A stretch of DNA of 64,000 nucleotides from JBBIQV01 sp964555285 (GTDB lineage Bacteria > Nitrospirota > Nitrospiria > Nitrospirales > Nitrospiraceae), in contig CAZKRM010000012.1 of the NCBI GenBank assembly GCA_964555285.1, positions 21,074-85,073 of the forward strand. The letters run 5' to 3'. Made by a program: the position numbers and the translations under genes. The notes below the pieces were generated by a model. It did not search any database. It saw only the letters and a list, made by a program, of their open reading frames with translations, and was not told where the DNA came from. Position 1 is the stretch's first letter. Every line of letters begins with the position of its first letter. Shown here piece after piece: positions 41,267 to 50,056 of this stretch.

Positions 41267-42525
41267 TTCACGTCCTTGAACACATCCAAAAACAACTGTG
41301 GCCACTGCGCGTCGAGCATGACACCGACGGTGGCAAGCATGGTGCCGATGCCGAGGACGCACAGGATGAGCGCCTTGCCGATGTCCTGTCCGCGCAGCGT
41401 GCCGACCTGAATGGGTTCTCTGGAGAGATAGGCGCTGGCGGCATAGAGCTCTTCCCCGATCAAGGTGTAGTCGCAGGTGGTGACGAAGAACGGAAGCTGG
41501 TGATCGGAGTCCGTCCCGGCGATTTGGATCGCACCCGTGCTCGCGCCCGTTTCAGTCAGCAGCAACGATTCGGCGAAGTAGGCGCCCATAAAAAAGTTCG
41601 CCGCCGGCTTCTTTCGGAGCATGATGCCGTCCACCGCCGCGGTGTAGCTGAACTGGTCGGTGGTGATGAAGAAGTTGGAATCCTCCTTGAACATGTCCGG
41701 CTTGCCCGCTTCGAGATAGGCCTGTTTGGTGATTTCCTGACAGACCGCCATGGTGATGGGGTCACGATGGGGCACGACCAGGTCGGTTTCATAGGCAGCC
41801 GCGCGCTTGGCGACCCGTCCAAGGATCACCGCCGCCGCGATCGTGGAGGGATCGCTCATGTCGTGGGCGCCGGTGAGATACAGGATCGGCTTGCCTAGCT
41901 CGGTGGCGCGGCCGATGGCTTCATCCACGGCATCGAGGCCGGGAATGCGGCGTAAGAATATCTCCCGTTTCTTAGCCGTCCCGATGGCGTAGAACACGAT
42001 GCCGCCGAAGAGGAGCGCCAATACAAGGTTATTGATTTGGTTCCAGTTCATCCAGTTCGGTTGTGGCGTGGCCTGGACCGGTGCAGTGACCGCGCGATCT
42101 TCGCCGGAGACCGCCGCGACGGTCACGGTGTATGTGGTCCCGTCCGTGAGTCCGATGCCCTTCCCATTCCTGATCGTGAACTGGTGCATGTCGGGCCGGT
42201 CCGGCCTCGTCCACCAAGGCCACTTGGACTCGCGCACGTAGTGCGTATCGGCGGGGAACTCCGTGACGACTTTCATCGCGGCCGGGTCTGTCATGCCGGC
42301 ACCCTCGCTGAGCAGGATTTGGTATTTGGCGGATGCGCTGTCGTAGGGAGCAGGCATCCAGAGGATCGTCAGGCTGCCGCCGCCGTCGCTCGGCGTATCG
42401 AAGGCGTGAAGACCTTGCGGGGGTGTGAGCGTCGTTTGAGCAAACGCCGGCGAGACAGACAGACACAGAGCAGCGGCTAGCGGCAGAATACCCCCGCATG
42501 CTGAACGAGCCTTGTCACGTTTCAC
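41263..42525 (-). CDS. DUF6754-type membrane protein with a fibronectin-III-like ectodomain
   Basis: About 420 residues; GTG 42525 with AGGGG upstream is the likely start (ATG 42546 is possible). A signal peptide (cleaved near AFAQ) precedes an FN3-like domain (FDTPSDGGGSLTILWMPAPYDSASAKYQI; GTTYTVTVAAVSGEDRAV), a transmembrane helix (NNLVLALLFGGIVFYAIGTA), a cytoplasmic-looking domain (REIFLRRIPGLDAVDEAIGRATELGKPILYLTGAHDMSDPSTIAAAVILGRVA ...) and a final helix (LILCVLGIGTMLATVGVML). The latter domain is what I place in DUF6754. Function unknown. Confidence 0.72.
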   Translation of the reverse strand: MKRDKARSACGGILPLAAALCLSVSPAFAQTTLTPPQGLHAFDTPSDGGGSLTILWMPAPYDSASAKYQILLSEGAGMTDPAAMKVVTEFPADTHYVRESKWPWWTRPDRPDMHQFTIRNGKGIGLTDGTTYTVTVAAVSGEDRAVTAPVQATPQPNWMNWNQINNLVLALLFGGIVFYAIGTAKKREIFLRRIPGLDAVDEAIGRATELGKPILYLTGAHDMSDPSTIAAAVILGRVAKRAAAYETDLVVPHRDPITMAVCQEITKQAYLEAGKPDMFKEDSNFFITTDQFSYTAAVDGIMLRKKPAANFFMGAYFAESLLLTETGASTGAIQIAGTDSDHQLPFFVTTCDYTLIGEELYAASAYLSREPIQVGTLRGQDIGKALILCVLGIGTMLATVGVMLDAQWPQLFLDVFKDVK

Positions 42526-42551
42526 GCCTAACCCCTTACGCCTCACGCGTC

Positions 42552-43685
42552 TTAGGCTCCCTCGATCAGTTCGATATTGGCGCGCGGAATCATCGTTCGG
42601 CTGCCGTCTGCAAAGCGGACTTCCAACACGCGCACGTCGCTCTCGGTCGGAATCTTCTGGAGATCGGACGGGAGGCGAGACACTTCACCGATTTTTCCGA
42701 ACAACGGGTCTCTGATAATACGGACCTGGTCGCCGATTCGAATGCCTTCCCGCTGCGACGTGGCAGCCGTTCCCCCATCGCCGGCGGAGCTTCCCACTGT
42801 AGGGATGATGATCTCCGGCCTGATCACGCCGGCCCGAATTTGCGTGGCGCCTGAAATAGCCGCCTTCTGTCCTGCATGAGCAGACAGCAGCTTGAATGTT
42901 TTGCTCGCCATCGGGATGGTGCCGAACCCTTCGGTCAAGATAAGCGTAAAGCCGACCTGCTCCGTCCCGGTGATGGCGACGCCGAGGTCGTAGCCCAGGA
43001 GTGCGCGCAAGTCCTTATCATGAATGCCGCCGATAACCAAGCCCGCGACTCCCACGTCCTTCGCTCGAACCATTGTGTCTGAGGAAAGGAAGGAGCCGCC
43101 CACGATCACCTTGCCTTTCATCTCCGCGGTGACGTGACTGGGCAAGAGAACGTCGTCCGGTGACGCGACCGCGATCACGATCTCACCCCAGGCTTCTCCG
43201 CCGATACCGAAAATGCCTTGCACCAAACTACACGTCGTTTCGACCGTGACGCCTTGCTGCGGGTGGAGTTCGACGACGGTGCCGTCCACGTAGCCCAGCA
43301 GTTCGAGCACGCGCGGCGGCTCCCGCAAGAGGACTTGCCCTGTCACGGTGGAGACAGATTCCACGACACCGGTCACCGGCGACGGGATCTCTGTTTTGAA
43401 CCATGTGATGAGCGGCTTATTCTCGGCCAGGATCTCGTCTTTCCGGACGGCATCCCCTGCTTTCTTGATTAAATACTCCTTGATCTCGTCCGGCGCGATG
43501 CCGAGTTGGTTGGCGAGATTGAGCGGATAGACCTTCCCCGGCAGCTCCGCGCGCGCCACAGCGGTATCGGCCCGAACAGCGCTCCCTTTGCCCACCAGGA
43601 CTTTCCCCGGCAAGGGGAGCAAGCGCCGGCGGCGGATCACAGTCCGTTCGGTGACAGTGAGGCCTGGAGTGTAGGAATGGGCCAT
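42552..43685 (-). CDS. Lipoyl-like barrel-sandwich hybrid / KOW-domain protein of the GlmL operon
   Basis: 377 residues, no membrane segment. N-terminal biotinyl-lipoyl-like hybrid segments (IKEYLIKKAGDAVRKDEILAENKPLITWFKTEIPSPVTGVVESVS), a central repeated Gly-rich part (GIFGIGGEAWGEIVIA; GKVIVGGSFLSSDTMVRAKDVGVAGLVIGGIHD) and a C-terminal KOW-like domain (IRIGDQVRIIRDPLFGKIGEVSRLP). The lysine of true lipoyl domains is not seen. It ends 26 bases before the DUF6754 gene and starts four bases after the GlmL gene. Role unknown. Confidence 0.72.
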   Translation of the reverse strand: MAHSYTPGLTVTERTVIRRRRLLPLPGKVLVGKGSAVRADTAVARAELPGKVYPLNLANQLGIAPDEIKEYLIKKAGDAVRKDEILAENKPLITWFKTEIPSPVTGVVESVSTVTGQVLLREPPRVLELLGYVDGTVVELHPQQGVTVETTCSLVQGIFGIGGEAWGEIVIAVASPDDVLLPSHVTAEMKGKVIVGGSFLSSDTMVRAKDVGVAGLVIGGIHDKDLRALLGYDLGVAITGTEQVGFTLILTEGFGTIPMASKTFKLLSAHAGQKAAISGATQIRAGVIRPEIIIPTVGSSAGDGGTAATSQREGIRIGDQVRIIRDPLFGKIGEVSRLPSDLQKIPTESDVRVLEVRFADGSRTMIPRANIELIEGA

Positions 43686-43689
43686 CGCC

Positions 43690-45534
43690 TCACCCTGCCT
43701 TCGGATACAGATCCACCGCCTGGTACCACCGATTCAAGGCCGCGACACGCGCATTCTGTTCACCGGGCAATTGCAGCGGTCGGCCTCGGCCATCCAGCAA
43801 CAGTCCCACCACGCCGCCCTGGACATCGCGCGTCACCGATATTCCCGCTCCTGCGCCGAGGTTGACCTGCTTGGCCGGCTGCATGATGACCTTGGCTGTT
43901 GTGTTCAGCTCGAGCGGGAAGAGACGCAGCTCGCCGAACTTGAGCTGGTTTTTGTCAACCCGGCCGTCCGGGAAGGTGATGTCGTAATCGGCGCAACGCT
44001 CCCCATCCTTCCCCTGCCCGATCGGCGCGATGCACGTGCCGAGGTAGATCATGCAGTCGCGGACAAAGACATCCGTGGCTGCTTTCTGATTAATCGTCGA
44101 GAGCACGCCGAGGTGCGGCATCATGAAGATGCTGTCCACCGAGAGCATGGTAAAGCCGAGCGGCTCATAGGCATCCACCATCATGAGCATCGATTGGATG
44201 CGGCGCGGCGCATGGGAGAGGATACCGCCGCTGCCGACGACCAAATCCAACTTCAGCATGTCGATCAGCGTTCGGCCGGACTGCTGCTGCTCGAAGACGT
44301 CGGAGATCGTCCTTTCTTGTTGCACGCCCTTCAAGCTGGTGGCGAGCGACTTGTGATGGATCAGCGCCAAGCGCAGCGCCTCCCGCGCAATCGCATGTTC
44401 GATCTGCAGCTCGTCCAGGGTCTGCGGAATCGTGGTGGGCCGGACCATTTTATTCTTGATGCGGTTTCGCAGGGTCTGCTCGTCGAGCGTGAACGGGACC
44501 CACCGCATGATGTTGTCCAGCCCCGCTTCCGCGAGCACGTTCGAGATGCTGTAGGACATGCCGAGGTTGGCGCTCACCGTCCGGTTGAAGATGCCGTTGA
44601 ACACGGAAAACACGTCGGTCGTCGCGCCACCGATATCCACACCGATCAGGTTCAGATGCTCGCGCTTGGCGATGGTCTCCATGATGAGGCCGACGGCGGC
44701 CGGCGTCGGCATGATCGGAGCGCCGGCCATCTCGATCAGCTTCTTGTAGCCTGGCGCTTGGGCCATGACGTGTTCAAGAAACAGATCGTGGATCTTGTGC
44801 CGGGCGGGCGCGAGGTTTTCTCTCTCCAGCACGGGACGGATGTTGTCCGTGATTTCCAGCGCGGTCTTCTTGCCGAGGATCTTTTTGACCTGGTCTTGCG
44901 CGTTCTTATTGCCGGCGTAGATGAGCGGCAGCGTGAAAGTGCTGCCGAAGCGCGGGCGTGGTTCGGCTGCCGAGACGTATTCGGCCATTTCGACCACGTG
45001 GGTCACGGCGCCGCCGTCGGTCCCGCCGGACATCAGGATCATATCGGGGCGCAGCGTACGGATGCGTTCGATCTTCTCGTGCGGCAACCGGCCATCGTTC
45101 GACGCCAGCACATCGATCACGATCGCTCCGGCGCCGAGCGCGCAGCGTTGGGCGCTTTCGCCGGTCATGTTCTGCACGACGCCGGTGACCATCATCTGCA
45201 ACCCGCCGCCGGCGCTGCTGGTGGAGATGTAAATGTCCGCGCCGGTGTTCGGATCGCCCTGCGCGGCGCGGTTCGGCGTGATGATCTTGTCTCCATCCAG
45301 AATCTTGCGACCGGAGAGTTCTTCGATCTCCGCGATGGCGTTGAGCACGCCGCGGGTCACATCTTCGAACGGCGCTTCAACGGTCGTCGGCGCTTCACCC
45401 CGATAGGTCTGCCGGTATTCGTTGCCGATTTTCTCGATGAGAATGGCTTTGGTCGTCGTGCTGCCGCAGTCGGTGGCGACGATGACGTTCAACGGATGCG
45501 TGATGGATGGAGCGCCGGAACTGGAAGCGGTCAT
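43690..45534 (-). CDS. GlmL-type (MutL family) actin-fold ATPase
   Basis: 614 residues of the GlmL/MutL family, the actin-like ATPase accessory protein known beside coenzyme B12 glutamate mutase. Phosphate 1 motif DCGSTTTKA (~22-30), phosphate 2 motif GVDIGGATTDVFS, adenosine-type motif VVGSGGILSHAP. No glutamate mutase genes (glmS/glmE) occur in the window, so an activation role there is doubtful. The gene is embedded in a membrane-protein operon (ATGA with upstream small gene, four bases to the KOW gene). Its ATPase may power that complex; this is inference. Confidence 0.85.
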   Translation of the reverse strand: MTASSSGAPSITHPLNVIVATDCGSTTTKAILIEKIGNEYRQTYRGEAPTTVEAPFEDVTRGVLNAIAEIEELSGRKILDGDKIITPNRAAQGDPNTGADIYISTSSAGGGLQMMVTGVVQNMTGESAQRCALGAGAIVIDVLASNDGRLPHEKIERIRTLRPDMILMSGGTDGGAVTHVVEMAEYVSAAEPRPRFGSTFTLPLIYAGNKNAQDQVKKILGKKTALEITDNIRPVLERENLAPARHKIHDLFLEHVMAQAPGYKKLIEMAGAPIMPTPAAVGLIMETIAKREHLNLIGVDIGGATTDVFSVFNGIFNRTVSANLGMSYSISNVLAEAGLDNIMRWVPFTLDEQTLRNRIKNKMVRPTTIPQTLDELQIEHAIAREALRLALIHHKSLATSLKGVQQERTISDVFEQQQSGRTLIDMLKLDLVVGSGGILSHAPRRIQSMLMMVDAYEPLGFTMLSVDSIFMMPHLGVLSTINQKAATDVFVRDCMIYLGTCIAPIGQGKDGERCADYDITFPDGRVDKNQLKFGELRLFPLELNTTAKVIMQPAKQVNLGAGAGISVTRDVQGGVVGLLLDGRGRPLQLPGEQNARVAALNRWYQAVDLYPKAG

Positions 45535-45902
45535 CGAGCGGACGATCCTTGGGGAGCGGATTTGGCCTCAATGAGGGCAATGAGACGTGCAACCGTGTCG
45601 CGCCGTTCAAGCAGATGAGCGACCTGTTCGACTTCACGAGCGTTGAAGGCGAATTCGAGGATCGGGGTCAGGAAGTGCAGCGCTTGGCTGCCAAGAAAGT
45701 TCATCGGGCCGAGAGATTCGAGAAACACCGTGGCAGGGGCTGTCATCCCACGTGTCACCACGGCTTCGGCCACCCGTTCAAGCAGGGCTATGTCTTCAAC
45801 GGTGAAGACGTCCCGCTCCTGGCGCACCGCAAACGCGTGCTTGAAGCCTTCGCGAAACTTGCCCAGCCGGTGGGAGATGGATTCCTTTGACAAGGGAGCC
45901 AT
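45531..45902 (-). CDS. Small first gene of the GlmL operon
   Basis: About 123 residues from ATG 45902; helical (APLSKESISHRLGKFREGFKHAFAV; FTVEDIALLERVAEAVVTRGMTAPATVFLESLGPMNFLGSQALHFLTPILEFAFNAREVEQVAHLLERRD). Its stop overlaps the GlmL start as ATGA. A hydrophobic middle could touch the membrane. No family recognised. Confidence 0.72.
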   Translation of the reverse strand: MAPLSKESISHRLGKFREGFKHAFAVRQERDVFTVEDIALLERVAEAVVTRGMTAPATVFLESLGPMNFLGSQALHFLTPILEFAFNAREVEQVAHLLERRDTVARLIALIEAKSAPQGSSAR

Positions 45903-45990
45903 AACTGGATGGAAGAGCAATCGAAATCGCTAGCCGGTGGTCATTATATGAAGGGGTCGGAGGAGAGTCAATTCAACAAAGGAAAAGGAG

Positions 45991-46233
45991 AGGGAGGGTG
46001 CCTGGTTGATTTCCTGTGCTCGCGCAACGCGCGGCCTCAGAAGAATGGGAAAGGAGCAGCCAGACCGTCCTTCTTGCTCGCAGAGCCCCCACGATAAGGC
46101 GGTGGTCGCTCGATGCGCGCAGTAAAGGACAGCCTGGCTGCTCCCTATTTAGGAAACAAGGGGTGAAAAGCACAGGGAGGCAGAAGGCCCTCGTTGGACG
46201 CGCGCAGCGGGAGACCAACCAGGCACCCTCCCT
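45991..46233. repeat. Hairpin repeat element (18-bp inverted ends), 243 bases
   Basis: Perfect inverted arms 45991-46008 and 46216-46233 (AGGGAGGGTGCCTGGTTG and complement). Inside are GTGCTCGCGCAACGCGCGGCCTC and GCGCGCAGCGGGAG / CCTCGTTGGACGCGCGC, the same core words as in the element at 39660. It fills most of the 45903-46326 gap between the GlmL operon and the VapB-like gene; nothing else coding is seen there. Confidence 0.7.
46053..46084 (+). repeat. 32-bp direct repeat, left copy
   Basis: GGAGCAGCCAGACCGTCCTT plus 12 further bases, identical to 47019-47050. The two copies flank the VapBC pair. It lies inside the hairpin element 45991-46233. Confidence 0.7.
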
Positions 46234-46326
46234 TTCAGCATATCGGAGCACCTAACATGACGGGCATGGAGTGGAGTTGACGGGGAAGTCTTGATGTATT
46301 ACAGTCTGTATGACATTTGAGGATAC

Positions 46327-46596
46327 GTGTATCTGATGGGGATCCGAACAGTCCGGCTAGACGACGAAACAGAAAAAGTGCTGAAGCAGGTGACGCAGAA
46401 GACGGGCTGGTCTGTCTCTGCCGCACTGAAGCGCGGCGTGTTGGTCTTGCGCGATGAGGTCGGGCGCGGGACCCAGCGGTCGCCGTTCGAGATTTATCGC
46501 CGCCTCGATCTTGGTCCCGGCGGCTACGCGATCGCGCCCTCGACGGAAACGCGACGGGGCATGCAGATCGCGCTGCGACGGAAGTCGCGCAGATGA
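46327..46596 (+). CDS. Ribbon-helix-helix antitoxin of a VapBC-type pair
   Basis: 89 residues from a GTG with GAGGA upstream; an ATG three codons later (46336) is possible. RHH part: IRTVRLDDETEKVLKQVTQKTGWSVSAALKRGVLVLRDEV. The tail (SPFEIYRRLDLGPGGYAIAPSTETRRG) is the kind that wraps the toxin. The stop overlaps the start of the PIN gene (ATGA). Confidence 0.85.
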   Translation: MYLMGIRTVRLDDETEKVLKQVTQKTGWSVSAALKRGVLVLRDEVGRGTQRSPFEIYRRLDLGPGGYAIAPSTETRRGMQIALRRKSRR

Positions 46597-47006
46597 TCCT
46601 CGTGGATACCGGGCCGTTCGTGGCGCTGTTCGATCCTCAAGATGCCGAACACGGGCGATGTAAGGAAGTCCTCAGCACCTTGCGAGGCCCCCTCTTCACC
46701 ACGACCCCTGTCTTGACCGAAGCCTTCCATCTGTTGACGCCGAACAGCATCGGAGCCGACCGATTGCGCGACTTCATCCTTGAGGGCGGGGTCTCCCTCT
46801 GGTTTATGGACCAGGCGGCGATGGCGCGGGCGTTCGAGCTGATGGAACAGTACGGGGACCATCCGATGGATTTGGCGGATGCTTCCCTCATCGTGGCCGC
46901 GGAATCGCTACGGACGACGAAGGTCTTCACACTCGATCACGCCGACTTTCAGCGATACCGCATTCGCCGTGGTCACCGCCATATCAAGGTGGATGTTCTC
47001 GGGTGA
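46593..47006 (+). CDS. PIN-domain toxin (VapC-type ribonuclease)
   Basis: 137 residues with the acidic active site of PIN nucleases: Asp in ILVDTGPF, Glu in VLTEAFHLL, Asp in DLADASLIVAAE, Asp in FTLDHADF. VapC toxins cut tRNA or rRNA; target unknown here. Partner antitoxin gene overlaps. The sequence after the gene (47007-47222) is repeat-derived. Confidence 0.87.
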   Translation: MILVDTGPFVALFDPQDAEHGRCKEVLSTLRGPLFTTTPVLTEAFHLLTPNSIGADRLRDFILEGGVSLWFMDQAAMARAFELMEQYGDHPMDLADASLIVAAESLRTTKVFTLDHADFQRYRIRRGHRHIKVDVLG

Positions 47007-47018
47007 GAGGGAAGATTG

Positions 47019-47050
47019 GGAGCAGCCAGACCGTCCTTCTTGCTCGCAGA
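47019..47050 (+). repeat. 32-bp direct repeat, right copy
   Basis: Identical to 46053-46084. It is followed by further diverged pieces of the hairpin element (GCACGATAAAGC, GCTCGCTCGACGG...) that resemble 46085-46130. Together the copies bracket the VapBC genes. Confidence 0.7.
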
Positions 47051-47222
47051 AGCCTCCACGGTGAAAAGGATTGGAACGGCACCCGTGCTGCTCCCTTGCT
47101 CCCGGAGCCCGCACGATAAAGCTGTGCTCGCTCGACGGCCGCAGTGGAGACCGTACCAGCCGCCTCGCTGACGGATTCCCCAACCAGATTCCTCTCTCAT
47201 CCCTTCGTCGGGAGGACGTCAG

Positions 47223-48122
47223 CTATTGAACTTGCCGTTCCGCGTGATAGGAGCTGCGCACCAACGGGCCGGATTCGACGTAGCTGAAACCAAGCGACAG
47301 GCCTTCAGCTTTCAGCGAAGCAAATTCGTCGGGGTGGTAGAAACGTGCGACCGGCAGATGGTCTCTGGTCGGTTGCAGATACTGGCCGATGGTGATGATG
47401 TCGCACGAAACCGCTCGCAAGTCACGCATGACGTCGCGCACTTCATCCAGCGTTTCCCCCATGCCGAGAATCAGGCCTGATTTCGTCGTCATGCCCAACT
47501 GCTTCGCCCTGCCGAGTAGCTCGATCGAACGCTGATACTTCCCCTGCGGGCGGATTGCGGGAAACAGCCGCTGGACGGTTTCGATGTTGTGATTCAGGAT
47601 CTCAGGTTTCTCGGCGCAGATCATCGCTAACGCCGTCTCATTTCCTTCAAAGTCCGGAATCAATACTTCGATGGTACACGTGGGACTGAGCTGTCTGGTT
47701 TGGCGGATCGTCTCGGTAAAAATGGCTGCGCCGCCATCATCCAGCTCGTCCCGATTCACTGACGTGATGACGGCATGACGCAAGCCCAAGGCCTGCACCG
47801 CTTCGGCCACGCGCAACGGCTCTCCATGGTCCAGGGCCAGCGGGCGGCCTGTTTCCACTGAGCAATAGTGGCAGCGTCTCGTGCAGATGCCACCGAGGAT
47901 GAGGAAGGTCGCCGTGCGGGCATTCCAACATTCCCACACGTTCGGACAACGTGCCTCCTCGCAGATCGTGTGGAGCTTGAGCCGGTCCATGATTTGCCGG
48001 ATGTCCTGATAGTCCGGCCCGGTCTGAAGACGGACTTTGAACCAGGGCGGCAGACGCTTGGGCGAGGTTGAGGTTGAGGCTGAGGCTGAGGAACGAACCT
48101 GTTCGATCGGGATGAAACTCAT
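47223..48122 (-). CDS. lipA: Lipoyl synthase
   Basis: 299 residues. Auxiliary cluster cysteines C54, C59, C65 (ICEEARCPNVWEC), radical-SAM cluster C80, C84, C87 (GICTRRCHYCSVETG), and the C-terminal RSSYHA with the serine that ligates the auxiliary cluster. It inserts two sulfurs into octanoylated proteins, here most likely the E2 encoded directly upstream; the start overlaps the E2 stop (ATGA). The last gene of the PDH operon. Confidence 0.95.
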   Translation of the reverse strand: MSFIPIEQVRSSASASTSTSPKRLPPWFKVRLQTGPDYQDIRQIMDRLKLHTICEEARCPNVWECWNARTATFLILGGICTRRCHYCSVETGRPLALDHGEPLRVAEAVQALGLRHAVITSVNRDELDDGGAAIFTETIRQTRQLSPTCTIEVLIPDFEGNETALAMICAEKPEILNHNIETVQRLFPAIRPQGKYQRSIELLGRAKQLGMTTKSGLILGMGETLDEVRDVMRDLRAVSCDIITIGQYLQPTRDHLPVARFYHPDEFASLKAEGLSLGFSYVESGPLVRSSYHAERQVQ

Positions 48123-49321
48123 TTTGCCGTTCCTGGTTGGACGAGTTCTTGGGGATGCTCCAGGATTCGCTTGAATGTCTTCAGGAACTCCGCACCCTGT
48201 ACGCCATCAAGGGCCCGGTGGTCGCATGATAACGTAACCTTCATGCGTCGGCCCACCGTGACGCTGCCTTGTACGACGACGGGCACGTCGCGGATGGTGC
48301 CCACAGCGATGGATGCTGCCTGAGGGGGGATGAGGACGGCGATAAAGTTTTCCACGTCGAACATTCCGAGATTGGAAATTGAGAACGTGGCACCTGTGTA
48401 TTCATACGGTTGCAACCGCTTCTGTTTGGCCCGCTCGATCAGCGTCCGCGATTCGGTCGAGATATCTTCCAGCGACTTCGCGCCGCAGTTTCGAATGACC
48501 GGCGTGATCAGGCCGTCCTCCACGCCGACGGCCACGCCTATGTCGATACTAGCATGCCGCCTGATGGCGTCGCCGGTGTAGGACACATTGATCTCCGGGT
48601 GGTGGGCGAGAGTGAGTGCTGCTGCCTTGACCAGTACGTCAGTGATGGACGGATGCGCCCGGCGGCTTTGTTTGAACTGGTCGCGGAACTGCTCTGCCTG
48701 CTCCATGTCGATCTCGGTCGTCAGATAGAAGTGGGGCACCGGCGCTTTGCTCTGGATGGTTGCCCGGGCAATGGCTTTCCGCATCTGGCTCAAGGGCTGA
48801 TCCGTTCCCGCAGGCATGGCCTGCGCGGTGGGTGCCTGCGCTTTGACAACATCCTCTTCGACGATCCGCCCACCGGGACCAGTGCCTCTGATGGTGGAGA
48901 GGTCGATTCCCCGTTCGGCGGCGAGGGCTCTGGCGCGAGGCGAGGCGATTGGACGAGCTTCTTGTGAGCTGACTGATGTGGCAGCAGCAGGGCCCGCACC
49001 TGGCGCCGTGCCTGTCCTGGTTCCGCTGTCCGCCGCTGGTGCGGCAGTGATCGTGTCGGTCAAGGCCGAGGTGATGTCCTCTTCTGCCTCTGCGATCACG
49101 CCGATCAATGTTCCGGACTTCACGGTTTCGCCGTCCTGCGCCAGGATCTTGCGCAGGATGCCGGACGCGAAGGCTTCCAGATCCATGACGGCCTTATCGG
49201 TCTCGATTTCAGCGAGGACCTCCCCTGCCTGCACCTGATCTCCCTCGTGTTTCTTCCATGCGAGGACAACGCCCTCCTCCATGGTATCCGTCAGTTTGGG
49301 CATGACCACTCTACTCGCCAT
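48119..49321 (-). CDS. pdhC: Dihydrolipoamide acetyltransferase, E2 of pyruvate dehydrogenase
   Basis: 400 residues from ATG 49321. One lipoyl domain with modified lysine K43 (EIETDKAVMDLEAF), an Ala/Pro-rich linker, a peripheral-subunit-binding domain (ASPRARALAAERGIDLSTIRGTGPGGRIVEEDV) and the catalytic acyltransferase domain with CDHRALDGVQGAEFL. It transfers acetyl groups to CoA. It follows the two small genes and E1 in one operon and is followed by lipA, which would lipoylate it. No E3 gene is in the window. Confidence 0.93.
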   Translation of the reverse strand: MASRVVMPKLTDTMEEGVVLAWKKHEGDQVQAGEVLAEIETDKAVMDLEAFASGILRKILAQDGETVKSGTLIGVIAEAEEDITSALTDTITAAPAADSGTRTGTAPGAGPAAATSVSSQEARPIASPRARALAAERGIDLSTIRGTGPGGRIVEEDVVKAQAPTAQAMPAGTDQPLSQMRKAIARATIQSKAPVPHFYLTTEIDMEQAEQFRDQFKQSRRAHPSITDVLVKAAALTLAHHPEINVSYTGDAIRRHASIDIGVAVGVEDGLITPVIRNCGAKSLEDISTESRTLIERAKQKRLQPYEYTGATFSISNLGMFDVENFIAVLIPPQAASIAVGTIRDVPVVVQGSVTVGRRMKVTLSCDHRALDGVQGAEFLKTFKRILEHPQELVQPGTAK

Positions 49322-49337
49322 ACACGACCTCGTGACG

Positions 49338-49685
49338 TCAGCGGAGCCGGCCCAACAACCTGGCAAATAATCCCGTCGGCTGTTCAGGCCGGCGATCAGG
49401 GTCCGGATAGTCAATCCACGGTTCTTGCGAGCCCAGATACGTTCCGTTCCGATCACTCTGTTGGGTCCGAAGTTGGGAGTAGCCCTGCGCCTGAATCATG
49501 CGAATGAGTTCTTGCAGCGCCTCCGCCGGCGTCCGTCGTTCCTCCGTCACGATGCGCGTGGTTTCGTAGCGGAGGACAGCCCGAATGCCCGTCCCGGTCC
49601 GTTCGAACTCAACCGGTCGACTAAGCCCACGCTCGCGCGCGTCAAACCCGGACAATTGATACCGTTCAAGACGGTCTTCGGTCAT
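49338..49685 (-). CDS. Small protein of unknown function in the PDH operon
   Basis: 115 residues: YQLSGFDARERGLSRPVEFERTGTGIRAVLRYETTRIVTEERRTPAEALQELIRMIQAQGYSQLRTQ. No family recognised. The start overlaps the stop of the upstream small gene (ATGA), and the gene ends 16 bases before E2. Fixed placement suggests a link to the complex, not shown by motifs. Confidence 0.75.
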   Translation of the reverse strand: MTEDRLERYQLSGFDARERGLSRPVEFERTGTGIRAVLRYETTRIVTEERRTPAEALQELIRMIQAQGYSQLRTQQSDRNGTYLGSQEPWIDYPDPDRRPEQPTGLFARLLGRLR

Positions 49686-50050
49686 TGTGCGCGAAAGACG
49701 GCCAGCAGATCGCTTAATGCGATAGTCTTATTCTTGAGCACGGCCCGCTCGGCTTTCAACGCGTCCAGCGCGGAGGTCTCTTCCGCTCCGCCTTTCAGGC
49801 ATGCGGCTCCCATCGACAGCACGCGATTGCATTCCTGCTCCACCTTGTCCTTGACCACGGGATTCACCTGTAAGATCTCCATCATGCTCGCGCGTGTGGT
49901 GGACAGATGGGCTTGCAGCTCTTCGTCCGGATAGGCCTTCCGGGCTGCTGCATCGAGGCAGCGATCGAGATATTGCGAGAGAAAGACATACAACCGAACC
50001 AGCGTGGCCGTCATCTCGATGTGATCGGGCGCTTGAGTCTGTGACGACAT
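49682..50050 (-). CDS. Small helical protein of unknown function in the PDH operon
   Basis: 122 residues, mostly helical, with three cysteines (for example QECNRVLSMGAACLKGG). It lies six bases behind the E1 beta gene and overlaps the next small gene by ATGA. No family recognised. Confidence 0.73.
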   Translation of the reverse strand: MSSQTQAPDHIEMTATLVRLYVFLSQYLDRCLDAAARKAYPDEELQAHLSTTRASMMEILQVNPVVKDKVEQECNRVLSMGAACLKGGAEETSALDALKAERAVLKNKTIALSDLLAVFRAQ

Positions 50051-50056
50051 AGATCA

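Noticed and set aside
43771..45618. 615-codon open frame on the plus strand
   Set aside because: Antisense shadow of the GlmL gene; His/Arg/Asp-rich without any domain.
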